Assembly (NCBI GenBank): GCA_033807775.1
Contig: CM066314.1
Location: 39,608,001-39,672,000, forward strand
Source of the DNA: Saussurea involucrata
Lineage: Eukaryota > Streptophyta > Magnoliopsida > Asterales > Asteraceae
DNA: 64,000 bases
Reading direction: 5' to 3'
The notes under the pieces are model-generated. The model ran no database searches and had not been told where the DNA came from. It was given only the letters and a program-made list of their open reading frames with translations. Position numbers and translations under genes: made by a program. Position 1 is the stretch's first letter; each line of letters begins with the position of its first letter. Shown one piece after another: positions 52,744-63,900 of this stretch.

Positions 52744-53632
52744 TAAACGGGGATCGGGGTCGGGGACGGGGGATGCATTACCCGCCTAATACCCGCCCCG
52801 TTTCCATCCCTAGTTACACCCTCACCATTTACGCTCGAACCCCTTCCAAATCCCTATCACTCCAAGCTCAAGGTGCCCATCTCGTTGATTCCCCATCAGA
52901 AGTCGCCAAATCAAGCGACGTCATATTCACAATGCTGGGACACCCACCAGATGTTTGACGAATTGTCTTAGAGAATCCTGATTCAATCCTACCTTCTTTA
53001 AACCCCGGAAGTGTCATAGTCGGTCACACCAGCAGCCACCCAACTCTTGCCAAACAGATTTTCGCTGCTGCTCGCGAGAAGAATTGCTGGTCTGTCGATG
53101 CTCCTGTGTCTGGTGGTGATATTGGTGCTAGAGATGGAAAACTGGCCATACTTGTCGGCGGCGATGAAGGCGTTGTAAAGTGGTTATCTCCATTGTTGAA
53201 CTTAATGGGGAAAGCAACTTACATGGGTGTTGCTGGGTGTGGACAAAGTTGCAAGATTGCTAATCAGATTACAGTGGGTGGGAGTTTGTTGGGGCTGAGT
53301 GAAGGATTGGTGTTTGCTGAGGCTGCCGGACTGGATAAGGGGCGGTGGTTGGGGGCGGTGGTTGGGCGGAGCTGCAGGGTCTTCAGTGATGGAGTTATTT
53401 GGGGAAAGGATGATCGGAAGGGACTTACGGCCAGGTGGGTTTGCTGAGTACATGGTGAAAGATTTGGGGATGGGTTTGGATGTTGTGGAGGAGGAAGGTG
53501 ATAAGGAAGTGGTGGTGCCTGGTGCTGCTTTGTGTAAGCAGTTATTTTCCGGCATGGTTGCTAATGGGGATGGTAAGTTTGGGACTCAGGGGCTTATTAC
53601 TGTTGTAGAAAGGATCAATGGCAAGAGATAAA

Positions 53633-56100
53633 AAGTTGGAAATTTTCAAGGTGAGTATAAGCATCAAGATTGTCTTTTAAATGTATGTTTTTGTGTTCTA
53701 TATGTGGATTTGTTGTACTATTTGTGTATGAGAGGTAGGTTAAGAGAAAACCTAAAAAAACGGAAAACTGAGAACAGCCTGATAGCCGGTCTCCATCCGA
53801 ACAGTATGCAGTTGTGCATATGAGTAAATTAAGTTGATTTTTGGTTTTTATGCACGTGTTCATTATGCATATGCATGTTACAAATTACATGTATGCACAA
53901 GTGCATACCGTCCAAATGAAGGGCTACCAGGATGTTCCTCAGTTTTCCCTTTTTTTTAGGTTTTCCCCTAAATCTGACCCTTGTGTATGAATTGTATATG
54001 TACATATTTAGTTGTGTTTCTCTCCCAAATTATGCATGGTTGACTCATAATCTACAAGTCTTGTTAGAATCATATGGAAATTAGGTGTTCGATGCTTCAA
54101 ATTGTTAAAAAATCTTTTTAACTTTTGGAAATTAGGTATTTGATACACTTTAGTTGTTACCACTATAGAGCCATAAGGATTTAGGTGGTTCCTGAGGTCT
54201 TTGAAAGCTGCAATTTGATGTTGGAATTGACATTTGTAAGGGTATTTGTAACGGTACTGATGGTTTTAAATCAACATCGCATGAAAATCTACCACCAGTC
54301 CACCACCAAGATGTAGGCTATTTTTGGCAAGCTGTTAATTGAAAAGATAGTTGTTGGCTAATAAGTTGACAGTTAGCTGAAAAGCTAGTTGGTGATTGAT
54401 AAACCAGTCATGTATGGTAAAAAGTAAAAACTATCTAATAAGTCATGCTCTAGATAATGTGGTGCATGTATGTGTGTACTATTTGTTGTTTGTTTTGGTT
54501 TATAAATTTGCTTTTCTTGATCTCTTGTTCATTTAATTAGCTCTTAATGGATGTTCCAAAGTTGGTAAATAGGTGTTTTTGATCTTTTTTAGTTGCTAAC
54601 TTTTAGTCCTTTTCAATTTGTTTATATTGTAGTTTAATTGTTGTATATAGTAGCCATTAATATATATGTATGGCATTTCTTTCATACATATGCAGTGAAT
54701 AGGAAAAAAAGTATTTACAACTTGAGGAAATGAACTATACTGACAATATCATGTTTGGCATGCCTTTTGTTTGTGTTTTTATATACAATTATGATTGGTT
54801 TCCTATAATGTTGGTTGTGCATGGCGCTTTTGCATAAAATATATTGGCCAAGATTCCAGTTTCTCATGGAGTTCTTCTCCTTGTTTCAGCACACCCTGCT
54901 TCATGTTTCTATGAATTTGAATTCTTTTATCAACTAAATATTTTCATAAATTGATCTTGCTATACTGTCACAATACTTCCTATCCGTCAATGTTTGAAAT
55001 ATATTCAGAGCCAGGAAAAGAAATTCAATACCATGAACATACAAGTAAACATATACTCACTTTGTTGTGTTGGTCAATTTTGCAGCTGAGAGAACAACAG
55101 GTTCATGTAGGTTCATCATCTTGATCGAGAAAGCAACATGGTTATTTGAATGGACAGATCAACAGAGAGAAGCAACAGGGTAAGATTTTTACTTACCACT
55201 AATAGTGTAAAGTTTCAGTCAATCAAAATGGCACCATATGAACGGTAAGCGCTAACTGGGCAAGAGTTGTCAATCTCACTTACCGGGTAAGACACTCGGT
55301 CCTTTTCATCGCATTTACCTGGTAAGATTCTCAGCCTTGTCATGTTAATCCGATAAGACAAAGTGATCCCATAAGCACTTATCTGGTAAGCATTTAGTAA
55401 ACGACCCTTAAGTTTTTGGTTTCTTTGTTTTTCATATTTTCATATCATCTTGAATTTTGCCAAAACTTAAGATTTCCTATTAGTTCTTGATTTGGGCAGG
55501 GTCAGTCTAGGAGAAGAGAGTGAGGGTTTAAAGCACAATCAATTGATTGATCTATAAATCATTGTGTTCGGTAACCAACATAAATATGGAGTTAGGATTT
55601 TGTAGTTTTGTGGACATTTGGTCAACGTGGTCTGCTTCAAACTAAATCTCTTTTCAGGATCAACAAATTTTGACAGCAAAGATGGATTCCTTGACGAAAA
55701 CTCTACAAGTTTGTAACCTCAGCCTACTGCTTATTACAGAACAACTGAAACAATTTTTTTTAGTTTTTGTGGCATAATTGTTGACTGTAGTACACATTTT
55801 AAGCATTTTGCTTACTTAGTTATTATGCTATGGACATCAATTAAGATCAAATTTAATAAATTAATACTATTATTTTTATAATATTGGTTTATTATATATT
55901 TTTGTTTCATTAGTTTATTACATTATATTATAATATTGACAGTGTGGACCACTTTAGAAAGGAGTTTGATCTTGCATTGATACAGGAGATGTTATTACAA
56001 AACTGACGTCACACTTTAGAAATTGACTTTGATCTTGCACCGATGCGGATTTTTTGGATTGAATCATCATCGATAATTCATTTAAAATGTAAAAAAAAAA
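53633..56100. other. Intergenic DNA after the dehydrogenase pseudogene
   Basis: AT-rich. A good 5' splice site (CAAG/GTGAGTATAAGC, 53650) lies just after the stop and a 3' splice site (TTTTGCAG) at 55085, so an old spliced 3' UTR is possible. 55235-55400 has TTACC(G/T)GGTAAG repeats of MITE type. Otherwise nothing was recognised. Confidence 0.4.
53733..53980. mobile_element. Foldback MITE, AGGTTTTCC type, copy 1
   Basis: Inverted ends GGTTAAGAGAAAACCTAAAA.. and ..TTTTAGGTTTTCCCCTAA. The inner palindrome has TGCAYTTGTGCATA motifs and GGACGGTATGCA-like arms. Related to 61744-61958; the two share AGCCC-TCATC and GTGCATAC-GTCC blocks. Confidence 0.7.
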
Positions 56101-56113
56101 AAAACACACAATA

Positions 56114-57589
56114 CTAGACTGTTGGAAGCACATCTCCACAGACATGATTGATCAATGAGTCCAAGGTCACCCATGATGACCCTCCTTCTTTCATTGCACA
56201 ATATGCACCTTCTTTCACCTCCATCACCTTCTCCTTCACCCTTCTCCCACCTTCACCTTCCATCAACTCCACCACCATCTTCTCCACCTCCTCCGCCCCA
56301 ACCAGCCCACGCGCCACCTTCTCCCTCCCCCATAACCGCAACCCCATCCCAATCTCCTCCACCACCATTCAAATGTTGCTCCGCCATAAACGGCATCGCC
56401 AACACCGCCACACCTGCACAAATACTCTCCACCACCGAGTTCCACCCACAATGACCCAGAAATCCACCTACACTTTGATGATTCAAAACCTCCACCTGGT
56501 CCACCCATTCCACCACCACCTTCCCTCTTCCTTTCACCCTCTCTTCAAACCCTAAACCACCTATCAATTCAAACTGCTTCGGTTTCAGTACCCACAAAAA
56601 GCTTACATTTGACTTTTCCAAACCAACGGCGATCTCACATAACTGCTCCGGTGACACCTCCGCCTGCGTGCCAAACGACACAAATATTACTCTCTTGTTC
56701 TCGAGAAGCTTTTCATCGAGCCACTGGACCCATGTTGGTTTTTCTTTTTCCACCGTGATTGGTTTTGGTTTGGCTATACAGAATGGTCCGACACACCAAG
56801 CTTTGGGTTCGAAGTTGTGGTTCCAGTAATTGATAAACTCTGGTTCGAGTTCGTAGAAGCTGTTAACCACCATACCATGGCTCTTGACGTAAGTCGCCTG
56901 CTGTTTGACCAAAAAGTCCATCATTGGACCTTGGGGGTTGACCTCGTTAAATGGTGGTTCGAAGTCGTTGACCGTTAACTTAAGCCGAGGGAAGTCCGGG
57001 ACCGGAAACGGCTCGTCGTCGGAACTAAGGGCTGCATGTGGTTTGAACTTGGCCATGATGTTGCACATGGTCATGGAAAATATGTTCATTCCGTAGAAAA
57101 CCAAACGGGGAATCCCGAGCTTATCGGCTGAGTCTTGAGTCCAACTTAAAATTCCATCGGAGATTATGCAGCTGACAGAAGGTAAAGTGCGAACGATTTG
57201 TTCAAACTCAGGCCGGAGTTTTTCAGTGGATTCAACGAAATTAATGAATGATGACATGGCCGATGACTTGTCGTTAACTTCTATCCTGGGAGGGACACCG
57301 GAGATATCGTTAGGGAATGGGATATCGATAACGGAGATGGAGTTATTTTTAACGGCGGAGTAGTTGGCGGGGGTGGTGATGATGGTGACGGAGATGCCGT
57401 GGTCGGAGAGGATGCGGGAGAAGTAAATGAGGGGGATGGTGTGGCCTTGAGACATGAATGGGAAGAGGACAAAATGTGGAGATGAAGGAGAATTCGTGGT
57501 TTCGAGTGCGGTGGCAAGTGGTGGAGTTGTTAAGAGGAGTGGTGGTAATGGTGACGGAGATTCCACAGTCAAAGTAGAGGTATCGTCAT
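56114..57589 (-). pseudogene. UDP-glycosyltransferase, UGT90A-like, frameshifted
   Basis: The minus-strand frame to 56253 reads FVLFPFMSQGHTIPLIYFSR (N-terminal acceptor domain with the catalytic His), CIISDGILSWTQDSADKLGI, VIFVSFGTQAEVSPEQLCEI and the PSPG sugar-donor box with VLNHQSVGGFLGHCGWNSVV ESICAGV. After MAEQHLN it runs into Gly-rich nonsense; the proper C-terminus (MVVEEIGMGLRLWGREKVAR..) continues in another frame, 56368-56114. A short deletion near 56375, within a repeat of AATG, explains this. At the 5' end the ATG at 57589-57587 meets TGA after six codons, and the long frame has no ATG before residue 38. So a second lesion, or sequencing error, exists there. Sequence style fits UGT90A-type family 1 enzymes, which glucosylate small molecules. 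Confidence 0.75.
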
Positions 57590-57630
57590 TTTAAGTGTGG
57601 TGGCTGGTGGTGTCGCCGGTGGAGGAGGTC

Positions 57631-57640
57631 ATATTTATAG
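57631..57640 (-). promoter_or_regulatory. TATA box of the UGT gene
   Basis: Minus-strand CTATAAATAT, about 45 bases upstream of the first ATG (57589). Good match and position; just upstream lies the long-inverted-repeat element. Confidence 0.6.
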
Positions 57641-57699
57641 AAGGTGAAGGGGGTAATTTGGTAATTTTACTTATGATTATTGAATATTCAAATATTTAA

Positions 57700-58718
57700 G
57701 GGAAATTAATTGAAATAGCCGTTTGATACGACGACTCTCTTTACCAATTAGCCCTTTTCTTCTTAAATTTACCAAAATAGCAACCAGACTCGTGAAAGAA
57801 AACATTGCATATGCGAGGTGGTCTTTTTCAGACCCCAAAAAAGTGCACATTTTTGGACCCTCTCGTGACCAGGAAGGAGGGGGAGAGGAGCAAGGGAAAA
57901 GGCCATACAACACGTGCACACCATTTTTATACTCCTACTTTACAAACAACCCTCTTGATATTTATTATTATAAAAATAAATTAAATCTACTTTTTGTTAT
58001 CCTTCAAACCAGGGTCATTGTTACTATCAAAATGACTAAATTACCCTCTTCTATAATATCCTCCAAAAAAACCTAGTAATTGAAAATAAAAATACAAAAA
58101 TCCAGTAATTAAACGCATTTTCTTTCTTCTGGTAAATGAGTGTAACCAAATACATAATCTATTAAATTTTGATGTAATTTACTTTATTTTGTATTTGGTT
58201 ACGCCCATTTATCAGGAGAAAGAAAATGTGTATGATTGTGACCGTTTAAACTTATTTTGATTTAAATCTTGAACATAAAACCGGACTGTTATACTAAAAC
58301 ACAAGTTGATATCTAAGCAAATAATAACCGTGGATGCCACAATATTAAAGGAATTAAGTTTAAATTTAATTTCTTATATGAACTTGACCTACCCTTTTCA
58401 TTGTCTTTGATGAAGTTGGGTCTCTTTATTTTTTGGAGGGTAATTTAGTCATTTTGACAAGAATGATAATAAAAAGTATTTTTAATTTATTTTTATAATA
58501 ATAAATATAAAGAGGGTTCTTTGTAAAGTAGGAGTATTAAAATGGTGTGCACGTGTGTCCATCCATTTCTTTTATGGCCTTTTCCCTGCTCCTCTCCCCT
58601 TCCTCGTAAATGCGATGGTTTTCACGAGTCTTGTTGCTATTTTGGCAAATTCAAAGAAAAAAGCGCTAGTTTGTAAAGAGAGTTGTATGAAATGACTATT
58701 TCAATTAATTTTCTTATA
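57700..58718. mobile_element. Long-terminal-inverted-repeat element (MULE-like), about 1 kb
   Basis: Arms of 300-370 bp (57700-58072 and 58425-58718) are imperfect inverted copies. They share ATTAATTGAAATAG ends, TTTACHAATTAGC, GGTGTGCACGTGT, AGTAGGAGTAT, TTATTATTATAAAAATAAAT and GGAGGGTAATTTAGTCATTT. The 350-bp centre has a smaller hairpin (GGTAAATGAGTGTAACCAAATA). Long TIRs fit Mutator-like elements, but no 9-bp TSD is clear. No coding region. Confidence 0.65.
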
Positions 58719-59023
58719 TATGATTACTAGTACAAGTTTACTTGCACAATACAGTGCGATATATATCTCGATTTTAATGTTCTAATTTATTTAATGTGTG
58801 GTTTTGAGAAAACGGTCATATTTTTTTTATAAATTTGTTTAAAAAATGACGTTTTTAAGAACATGATTTGAGGATTTAAAAGTGGTTAGAGATAAGAATT
58901 AATTAATAAGAGTTCACGATTTAAGGATTTGAAGATTGTTAAAGATAAATATTAATCAAGTAATTAGCATTAAAAGCGATACATAAAGCTTCATTAGTTG
59001 TTTTTAAGAGATTTTATGTAATT
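58719..59023. other. Intergenic, AT-rich
   Basis: Includes two diverged copies of a segment with GGATTTGAAGATT / TTAAGAGATTTTATGTAATT; nothing else. Confidence 0.4.
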
Positions 59024-59039
59024 AGTATTAAATAGCGGT

Positions 59040-60320
59040 GGGCAATGGACCTTTTGAAGAGGAATTCAAGAGACTTGTGCGATTAGAAAAAAACGTTAAT
59101 GCGAAAATAGCGGATAGGAGAAAGTGGGGCGATAACCGGTTGGGAATGGAAGTGGGATTGGAGGCGACCGCCAAGTGGAAGAGTACAGGGAGAATTGGAG
59201 GAACTTTATAGGAGACTTCAAAATTGGGAAGCGTTGAGAGGAAACAGAGATAGGTGGGAATGGGAGTTCGACAAGGAAAAGGGATTCAATGTTAAAAAAC
59301 TTAGGGAGTTAATTGATGAGGGGAGTGTGGGACAAGGGGTCAATGCGGGGATGACTCTTTGGTGTCCATGGGTTCCTAAAAAAGTAAACATCTTCGTATG
59401 GAGGGCAAAGATGGGGAGAATTCCGAGTCGGGCCATACTTAATGATAGGGGTATCGATCTTGACTCGGGTTTGTGTCCAAGATATGGAAATTTTGTAGAA
59501 AGCACTGACCACGCTCTTATAGGGTGCGAAGAGGTAAAAAAAATGTGGTCTCAAGTGGGTAGATGGTGGAATAAGAACCTTGACAAAATTACATCGCTTC
59601 AAGAGCTTTTGCAAGAGGATGAAAATGTGCTGAAATCATCAAAGAACAAATCTGTGTGGATAAGTGCAAAATGGTCAATGTTGTACTTAGTATGGAATCA
59701 TAGGAATAATTTAATCTTCAAGGACGAAAAGAGCAAAATCGAGGATCGACTGTTCGAATGGCAAAGGATCGCGTTTGAATGGATATCCAGAAGGTCGAAG
59801 GAACATCACCTGGACTGGAATGCATGGCTGCGGGGTGTTGCAGAAAACGGAATTGGCTAAAGAGCTCCGTTCAGTCGATAGGTGTACGTTTTAAGGGTCG
59901 TAGTGAGGGATCGAAAAGTCTGCTGTTACGGTAAATCAGGGCTGATCAATTCAGAACGCAGCCAAGTGTGGAGTGAAAGCGGTTTCTGCGGAGTGATATC
60001 GATTTGCATCTCGCAAATCGGGTGAATCGAGTGCTGCGCAGAGGATGCTCGAAGAAAGCTGCTGCGTCTGGTATCGTCTTAATGGGGTAAGCAGCTGTTT
60101 GGCTAAATTCTAATTGAATTTATGGCTGTTTGGTTATGCTCTCAGGATGGTCTAAGTTTGGATCTTGGCGTGTGAAATCGTGGTCAGGTCTGGCTGTTTT
60201 CATTTCTGGGTGCTGTTATGTTTTGCTGTGGTTTTGGGCTCAAGTCCGAGTCTGCTGTACTCTGTTAAGCTGTTTTGGCTACCTGGTTCTTAATAAATTT
60301 TACTTTTGTCTTAAAAAAAA
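59040..60320 (+). mobile_element. 5'-truncated LINE with poly-A and 16-bp TSD
   Basis: Target duplication AGTATTAAATAGCGGT at 59024-59039 and 60321-60336 is perfect. The element ends in an A-run (60313-60320) directly before the right copy, a target-primed reverse transcription signature. Only the last 1.28 kb of a LINE is present: the C-terminal zinc-binding region and 3' UTR. Confidence 0.93.
59195..59860 (+). pseudogene. LINE ORF2 C-terminus, zf-RVT domain
   Basis: 221 residues open. CPWVPKKVNIFVWRAKMGRI, then LNDRGIDLDSGLCPRYGNFV and ESTDHALIGCEEVKKMWSQV form the plant LINE reverse transcriptase zinc-binding (zf-RVT) region, with C..C..H..C residues. It ends WISRRSKEHHLDWNAWLRG. Upstream RT and endonuclease are absent because of 5' truncation, so the first Met is not a true start. 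The readable frame suggests a fairly recent insertion. Confidence 0.88.
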
Positions 60321-60336
60321 AGTATTAAATAGCGGT

Positions 60337-60802
60337 ACATGAAACTTTAGCGGCTGTTTTTAAGAGTTTTTTTTTATAAATGTTATATAATATAATATAA
60401 ATAAACCATTCCAGATTATTAATTTCAGTAATAAGAATATAATTTTTTTTCAATTTTCTTTAAACGATAGAATGGTTACTAACATTTTTTTATTAAAATT
60501 ATTCAAAAAGTTCATCTACGACTATAAATTGATTTCATTGTTTGTAATGCTATTTTTTTTAATTTATAAATGAATTAGCCTATGGTATACACCATGAATT
60601 TATGGATCTATAATCGAAGTCTTAAATTTCTACTGTATAAAATATTAATTTTACTAAATTTAATGCTCTAGAATTGGATTAAATTACCTAGTACTAGAAA
60701 ATATCGAAAAATGGAATTGTGAAATTCAAGGTTAATAAAACCATTCTGAGAAACATTAATAAGGTTGACCCATGCATGCAATCCATTGCTGCAGAGTATT
60801 TA
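60337..60802. other. Intergenic, AT-rich
   Basis: No ORF with a recognisable domain and no transposon ends. Confidence 0.5.
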
Positions 60803-61075
60803 GGGGGTGTTTGGGAGTGCTTATATTTTTGACTTATTTGCTTATAGCTTCTCCCCATCGTGAATAAGCAGTTTGGATAGAAAAAATCAAAAGTGCTTAT
60901 TTGTTTCGTCTCAGCACAAATAAGTTGTTTTTGATAAGTCAATCCATACCTACTTATTTACTTCTCCTTATTTCCTTATCTATCCAAATTATCTTTTTAC
61001 CCTCAAATTTTAACAAACACTTTTTAAAAACTGTTTTCCTCCCCCACATAAGCAAATAAGCATAAGTTAAAAATA
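60803..61075. mobile_element. Harbinger-type MITE related to 4558, right end decayed
   Basis: Starts TTA then GGGGGTGTTTGGGAGTGC, identical to the terminal repeat of 4558-4776. The interior has ATAAGCA/TGCTTAT pairs. The right end stops at AAGTTAAAAATATAATCACC, lacking the final CTCCCAAACACCCCC. Confidence 0.75.
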
Positions 61076-61743
61076 TAATCACCGTCATTGTAACTAGTTG
61101 AAAGATTTGGTAGCTACTCTAATCCATGTTTCTAGATGCGGGTTTTATATTGATTTTTTTTTTTCATATTAGTAAAAAGATAATGAAGTGCTATATTTTT
61201 ATATGGAAAAATTAAAAATAAAAATAAAACCTAATGGACTTTAGTGTCGTAGAGGGATTAAATTTTTGGAACGTTTCAAAACCTGTTAAATGAATTATTG
61301 AACTTTTGGTGACTTTTTAAATACATTCTATTAGTTTTATTATAAACATCAACTTTTAATATATATAGGTCGATAGTTAAATGAGAATCAAAATTATATT
61401 TACAAACTCGTAAAAACTAATATTAAAATAATTTTATACATGATTTTTTTTCATCAAAACCTTCATTTAAGATATTGTTTCACATATGTTTTTGTTTACC
61501 TTGTGAGAAAAGTACAGGTGATTTTTTTATTGATTCACCTAATGAAATGAAAAATAGACGTAAAAAATATTCACGTAGGGAAACAAATACATGTGAAACT
61601 ATCATATTATGAAACAAATATATGTAAAACAATATCTTAAATCTAAGCATTTGATGAAAATATATCATATAAAAATATTTTTATATCATTTCTCACATGT
61701 TTGTAACATATGTGGTTCTCAGTTGATTTAACCTCTATATATA
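61076..61743. other. Intergenic, AT-rich
   Basis: Nothing recognised beyond poly-A/T stretches. Confidence 0.5.
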
Positions 61744-61958
61744 GGGTCAGGTTCAGAGGAAAACCTCAAAAAAACGGAAAACCTAAAAAACGAAAAACTG
61801 AAGAACAACCTGGTAGCCCTTCATCTGGACGGTATGCACTTGTGCATACAAGTAATTTGTAACATTCACAAGTGCATACTGTCCAGATAAAGGGCCACCA
61901 GGGTGTTATTTAGTGTTCCGTTTTTTTAAGGTTTTCCTCTGAACCTCCCTCTCTCTAT
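61744..61958. mobile_element. Foldback MITE, AGGTTTTCC type, copy 2
   Basis: Inverted ends GGTCAGGTTCAGAGGAAAAC and GTTTTCCTCTGAACCT; the inner arms CCTGGTAGCCCTTCATCTGG and CCAGATAAAGGGCCACCAGG are complementary with few mismatches. About 215 bp, almost one hairpin. Related to 53733-53980. Confidence 0.8.
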
Positions 61959-62103
61959 ATATACTATATATAAGCACAGATAGTAATTATTGTTTGAATT
62001 TTAAGAGGTAACAATTGTTATGCTTAATGTGCATCTATATAAAGCTCCATTCCCTCCCCTCAACCTTCACCCGGTTGAACGTAATATAACAATTAAAATA
62101 TTT

Positions 62104-62145
62104 TTTAACTAGTGTGTGGCCCGCGCGTTACGCGATAACGAAAGA
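62104..62145 (+). other. GC-rich motif GGCCCGCGCGTTACGCG
   Basis: CTAGTGTGTGGCCCGCGCGT followed by TACGCG, an island in AT-rich DNA. This type of motif marks the edge of dispersed repeats in many plants; here it precedes the USE+TATA array. Identity not determined. Confidence 0.35.
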
Positions 62146-62379
62146 CAATTTAAAGAAATATTTGTCCAAACTAAGTTAAACGCAATTCTTTGGTTAATAG
62201 TTAATTATATCCAAATTAAAATGAAGAATGTATTTTCGTAAGTGGTACATTTTCTTATATTGATAATTGTTTCTTGTTATGAAGAGTTTACGATGTATCA
62301 GTTACAATTTTATTGTTATGTCTATTGAAATTCAAAAGACATGTCATACAACCATATCACTATTGTTGCTACAAAGGTT

Positions 62380-63900
62380 CAACTAAAATTAGCCAACCTT
62401 ATGAGATGCAACAATTTTACGTACTCTCATTTTGTCAATATAAGATCACGCGTTTCATTAAAAAAACCATCTTCTCACCAATATGGAATTACTAAACTCA
62501 CCAAATTTCATATTTATGTAAAACATTCCTTCATCGTTTTTTATAGTCATATAAGAATCTTTAATCTAACATTCTCTCATCAAAGTGGAATGCCTAAAAC
62601 AACATCATAATGCAACTCAAATACCCTTGGTTCTTTCTTTCATACATATAAAGAAAGAAAGAAAGATAAGGATGTAAGTATTTTTTTGGTTTTATATATA
62701 AAGATTTATGTAATGTTTTATAAAACATTTCTAACGAGGTTTGGTTAAAAGATTTTTCTATCCAATAAAACATTTTAATCATCAAAATCATCCCTCATCC
62801 TTTCTTATAACTATCTTCATTTTTAAATCTAACTTTTCTTAATCAATGTGGGATAACTAAAATAATACCACTTTGCAATATTTGAAAATATTCAATTCTC
62901 TCAATGTCACCTTAAGTATCCATAGTTGTTACTTTTATATGTATAAAGATAAAATTTGAGAGATTTTGATATAATGAATTATTATATCATGTACATTAAA
63001 TAATATAACGATGAATTATTCATGAAAATGTTTAGTACTTTTATACTTGTTCATTCTTATACCCACCTCCTTTTGATGATTTATTTTTTCAAATGATTTT
63101 AAATACTGACATCTATTTATTTATTGGCAAAAAAATAGTTATACAAATAATATGATCGTTTGTTACAAAGTATGACCTCCTTCGTTCATATGTACAGTTT
63201 CTTGTTTCAATCATCATCTTCTCACCAATGTGAGATACACATACATAAACAAATTTTAAGATTTAAGGAATTCTTAAAATGACTTGTTACAGAAAATGAC
63301 CTTCCTCTTTCATATACATATTTCCTTCTTTCTTCTCACCAACGTGCGATAAACAAACTTAACCACATTTTGAGATTTAAGAAAAAAACTCAAATCGCAT
63401 CATAACTTGCTATAAAAAATTACTTATTTTAATATACACATTTTCTTCTTTCAATCATCTTTCTCTCATCAATGTGGGATACAAAAAATTCAATCTCAAT
63501 TCAAGAATTAAAAATTCTTAATTCTTAAGATTCTACTAAAGTTCTAGGGTTTTCCTTTTAGATGTATATAAATATATATTTTAAACTTTTAGTTGGACAA
63601 ATTAGCCAACATATTGTTTTGAAAGGTCGGTCAAAAAAGGCCAACAACATTGGTTTAGACGATTAACCAAAATGAGCCAGCCCCATGAGTTACCACAAAC
63701 GCATCTCAACCTCCATTTATATATCCACAATTCATTTTCAACCTTTTGTCTCTCTATCAATGTGGAATACCTTAAAAACAACCACAATTCAAGAAATGGG
63801 GAATTCTCAATTCTTGGGATGTCATCTCATCTTTTGTGGATTTTCCTTTTAAATAGATATAGATATACATACATTTTTAATAATATAAAACATCTACTAA
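62380..63900 (-). repeat. Dispersed array of USE + TATA units, minus strand
   Basis: Seven minus-strand matches to RTCCCACATTG, intact or decayed: 62479-62489, 62581-62591, 62844-62854, 63226-63236, 63340-63350, 63470-63480, 63758-63768. All but 63340 have a TATA-like sequence 31-34 bases downstream (for example ATATATAA at 63724-63717 and TTATAAG at 62810-62804). Blocks such as ATTAGCCAACCTTATGAG (62388) and ATGAGCCAGCCCCATGAG (63670) show that the units are homologous repeats. It resembles the array at 3480-4132. No snRNA body was recognised. Confidence 0.5.

Larger units (their letters stand above)
51347..52812. mobile_element. hAT-type element inside the dehydrogenase pseudogene
   Basis: Ends TAGTGATGGAAA and CGTTTCCATCCCTA with a perfect 8-bp TSD GTTACACC (51339-51346, 52813-52820). 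Both arms are rich in ACCCGTCGGG / CGGGGTCGGGG runs. Contains the Harbinger MITE 51826-52743; without it the element is about 545 bp. No transposase. Confidence 0.88.
51100..53632 (+). pseudogene. 3-hydroxyisobutyrate dehydrogenase-like pseudogene broken by transposons
   Basis: Pieces in order: 51100-51167 (N-terminus to TRIRWIG of the NAD-binding motif), a small insertion, 51290-51346 (AMASRLLSASYT), hAT element 51347-52812, then 52813-53632. The last piece reads TLTIYARTPSKSLSLQAQGA, SDVIFTMLGHP, a TGA at 52958-52960, DAPVSGGDIGARDGKLAILV (substrate-binding signature) and GCGQSCKIANQITVGG with the catalytic Lys. A frame change near 53360 leads to GFAEYMVKDLGMGLDVVEEE and the stop at 53632. 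This matches plant probable 3-hydroxyisobutyrate dehydrogenase-like proteins of the beta-hydroxyacid dehydrogenase family. The gene appears intronless. Non-functional here. Confidence 0.78.

Noticed and set aside
60130..60342. 70-codon ORF near the LINE 3' end
   Set aside because: Lies in the LINE 3' UTR and runs through the poly-A tail and target duplication.
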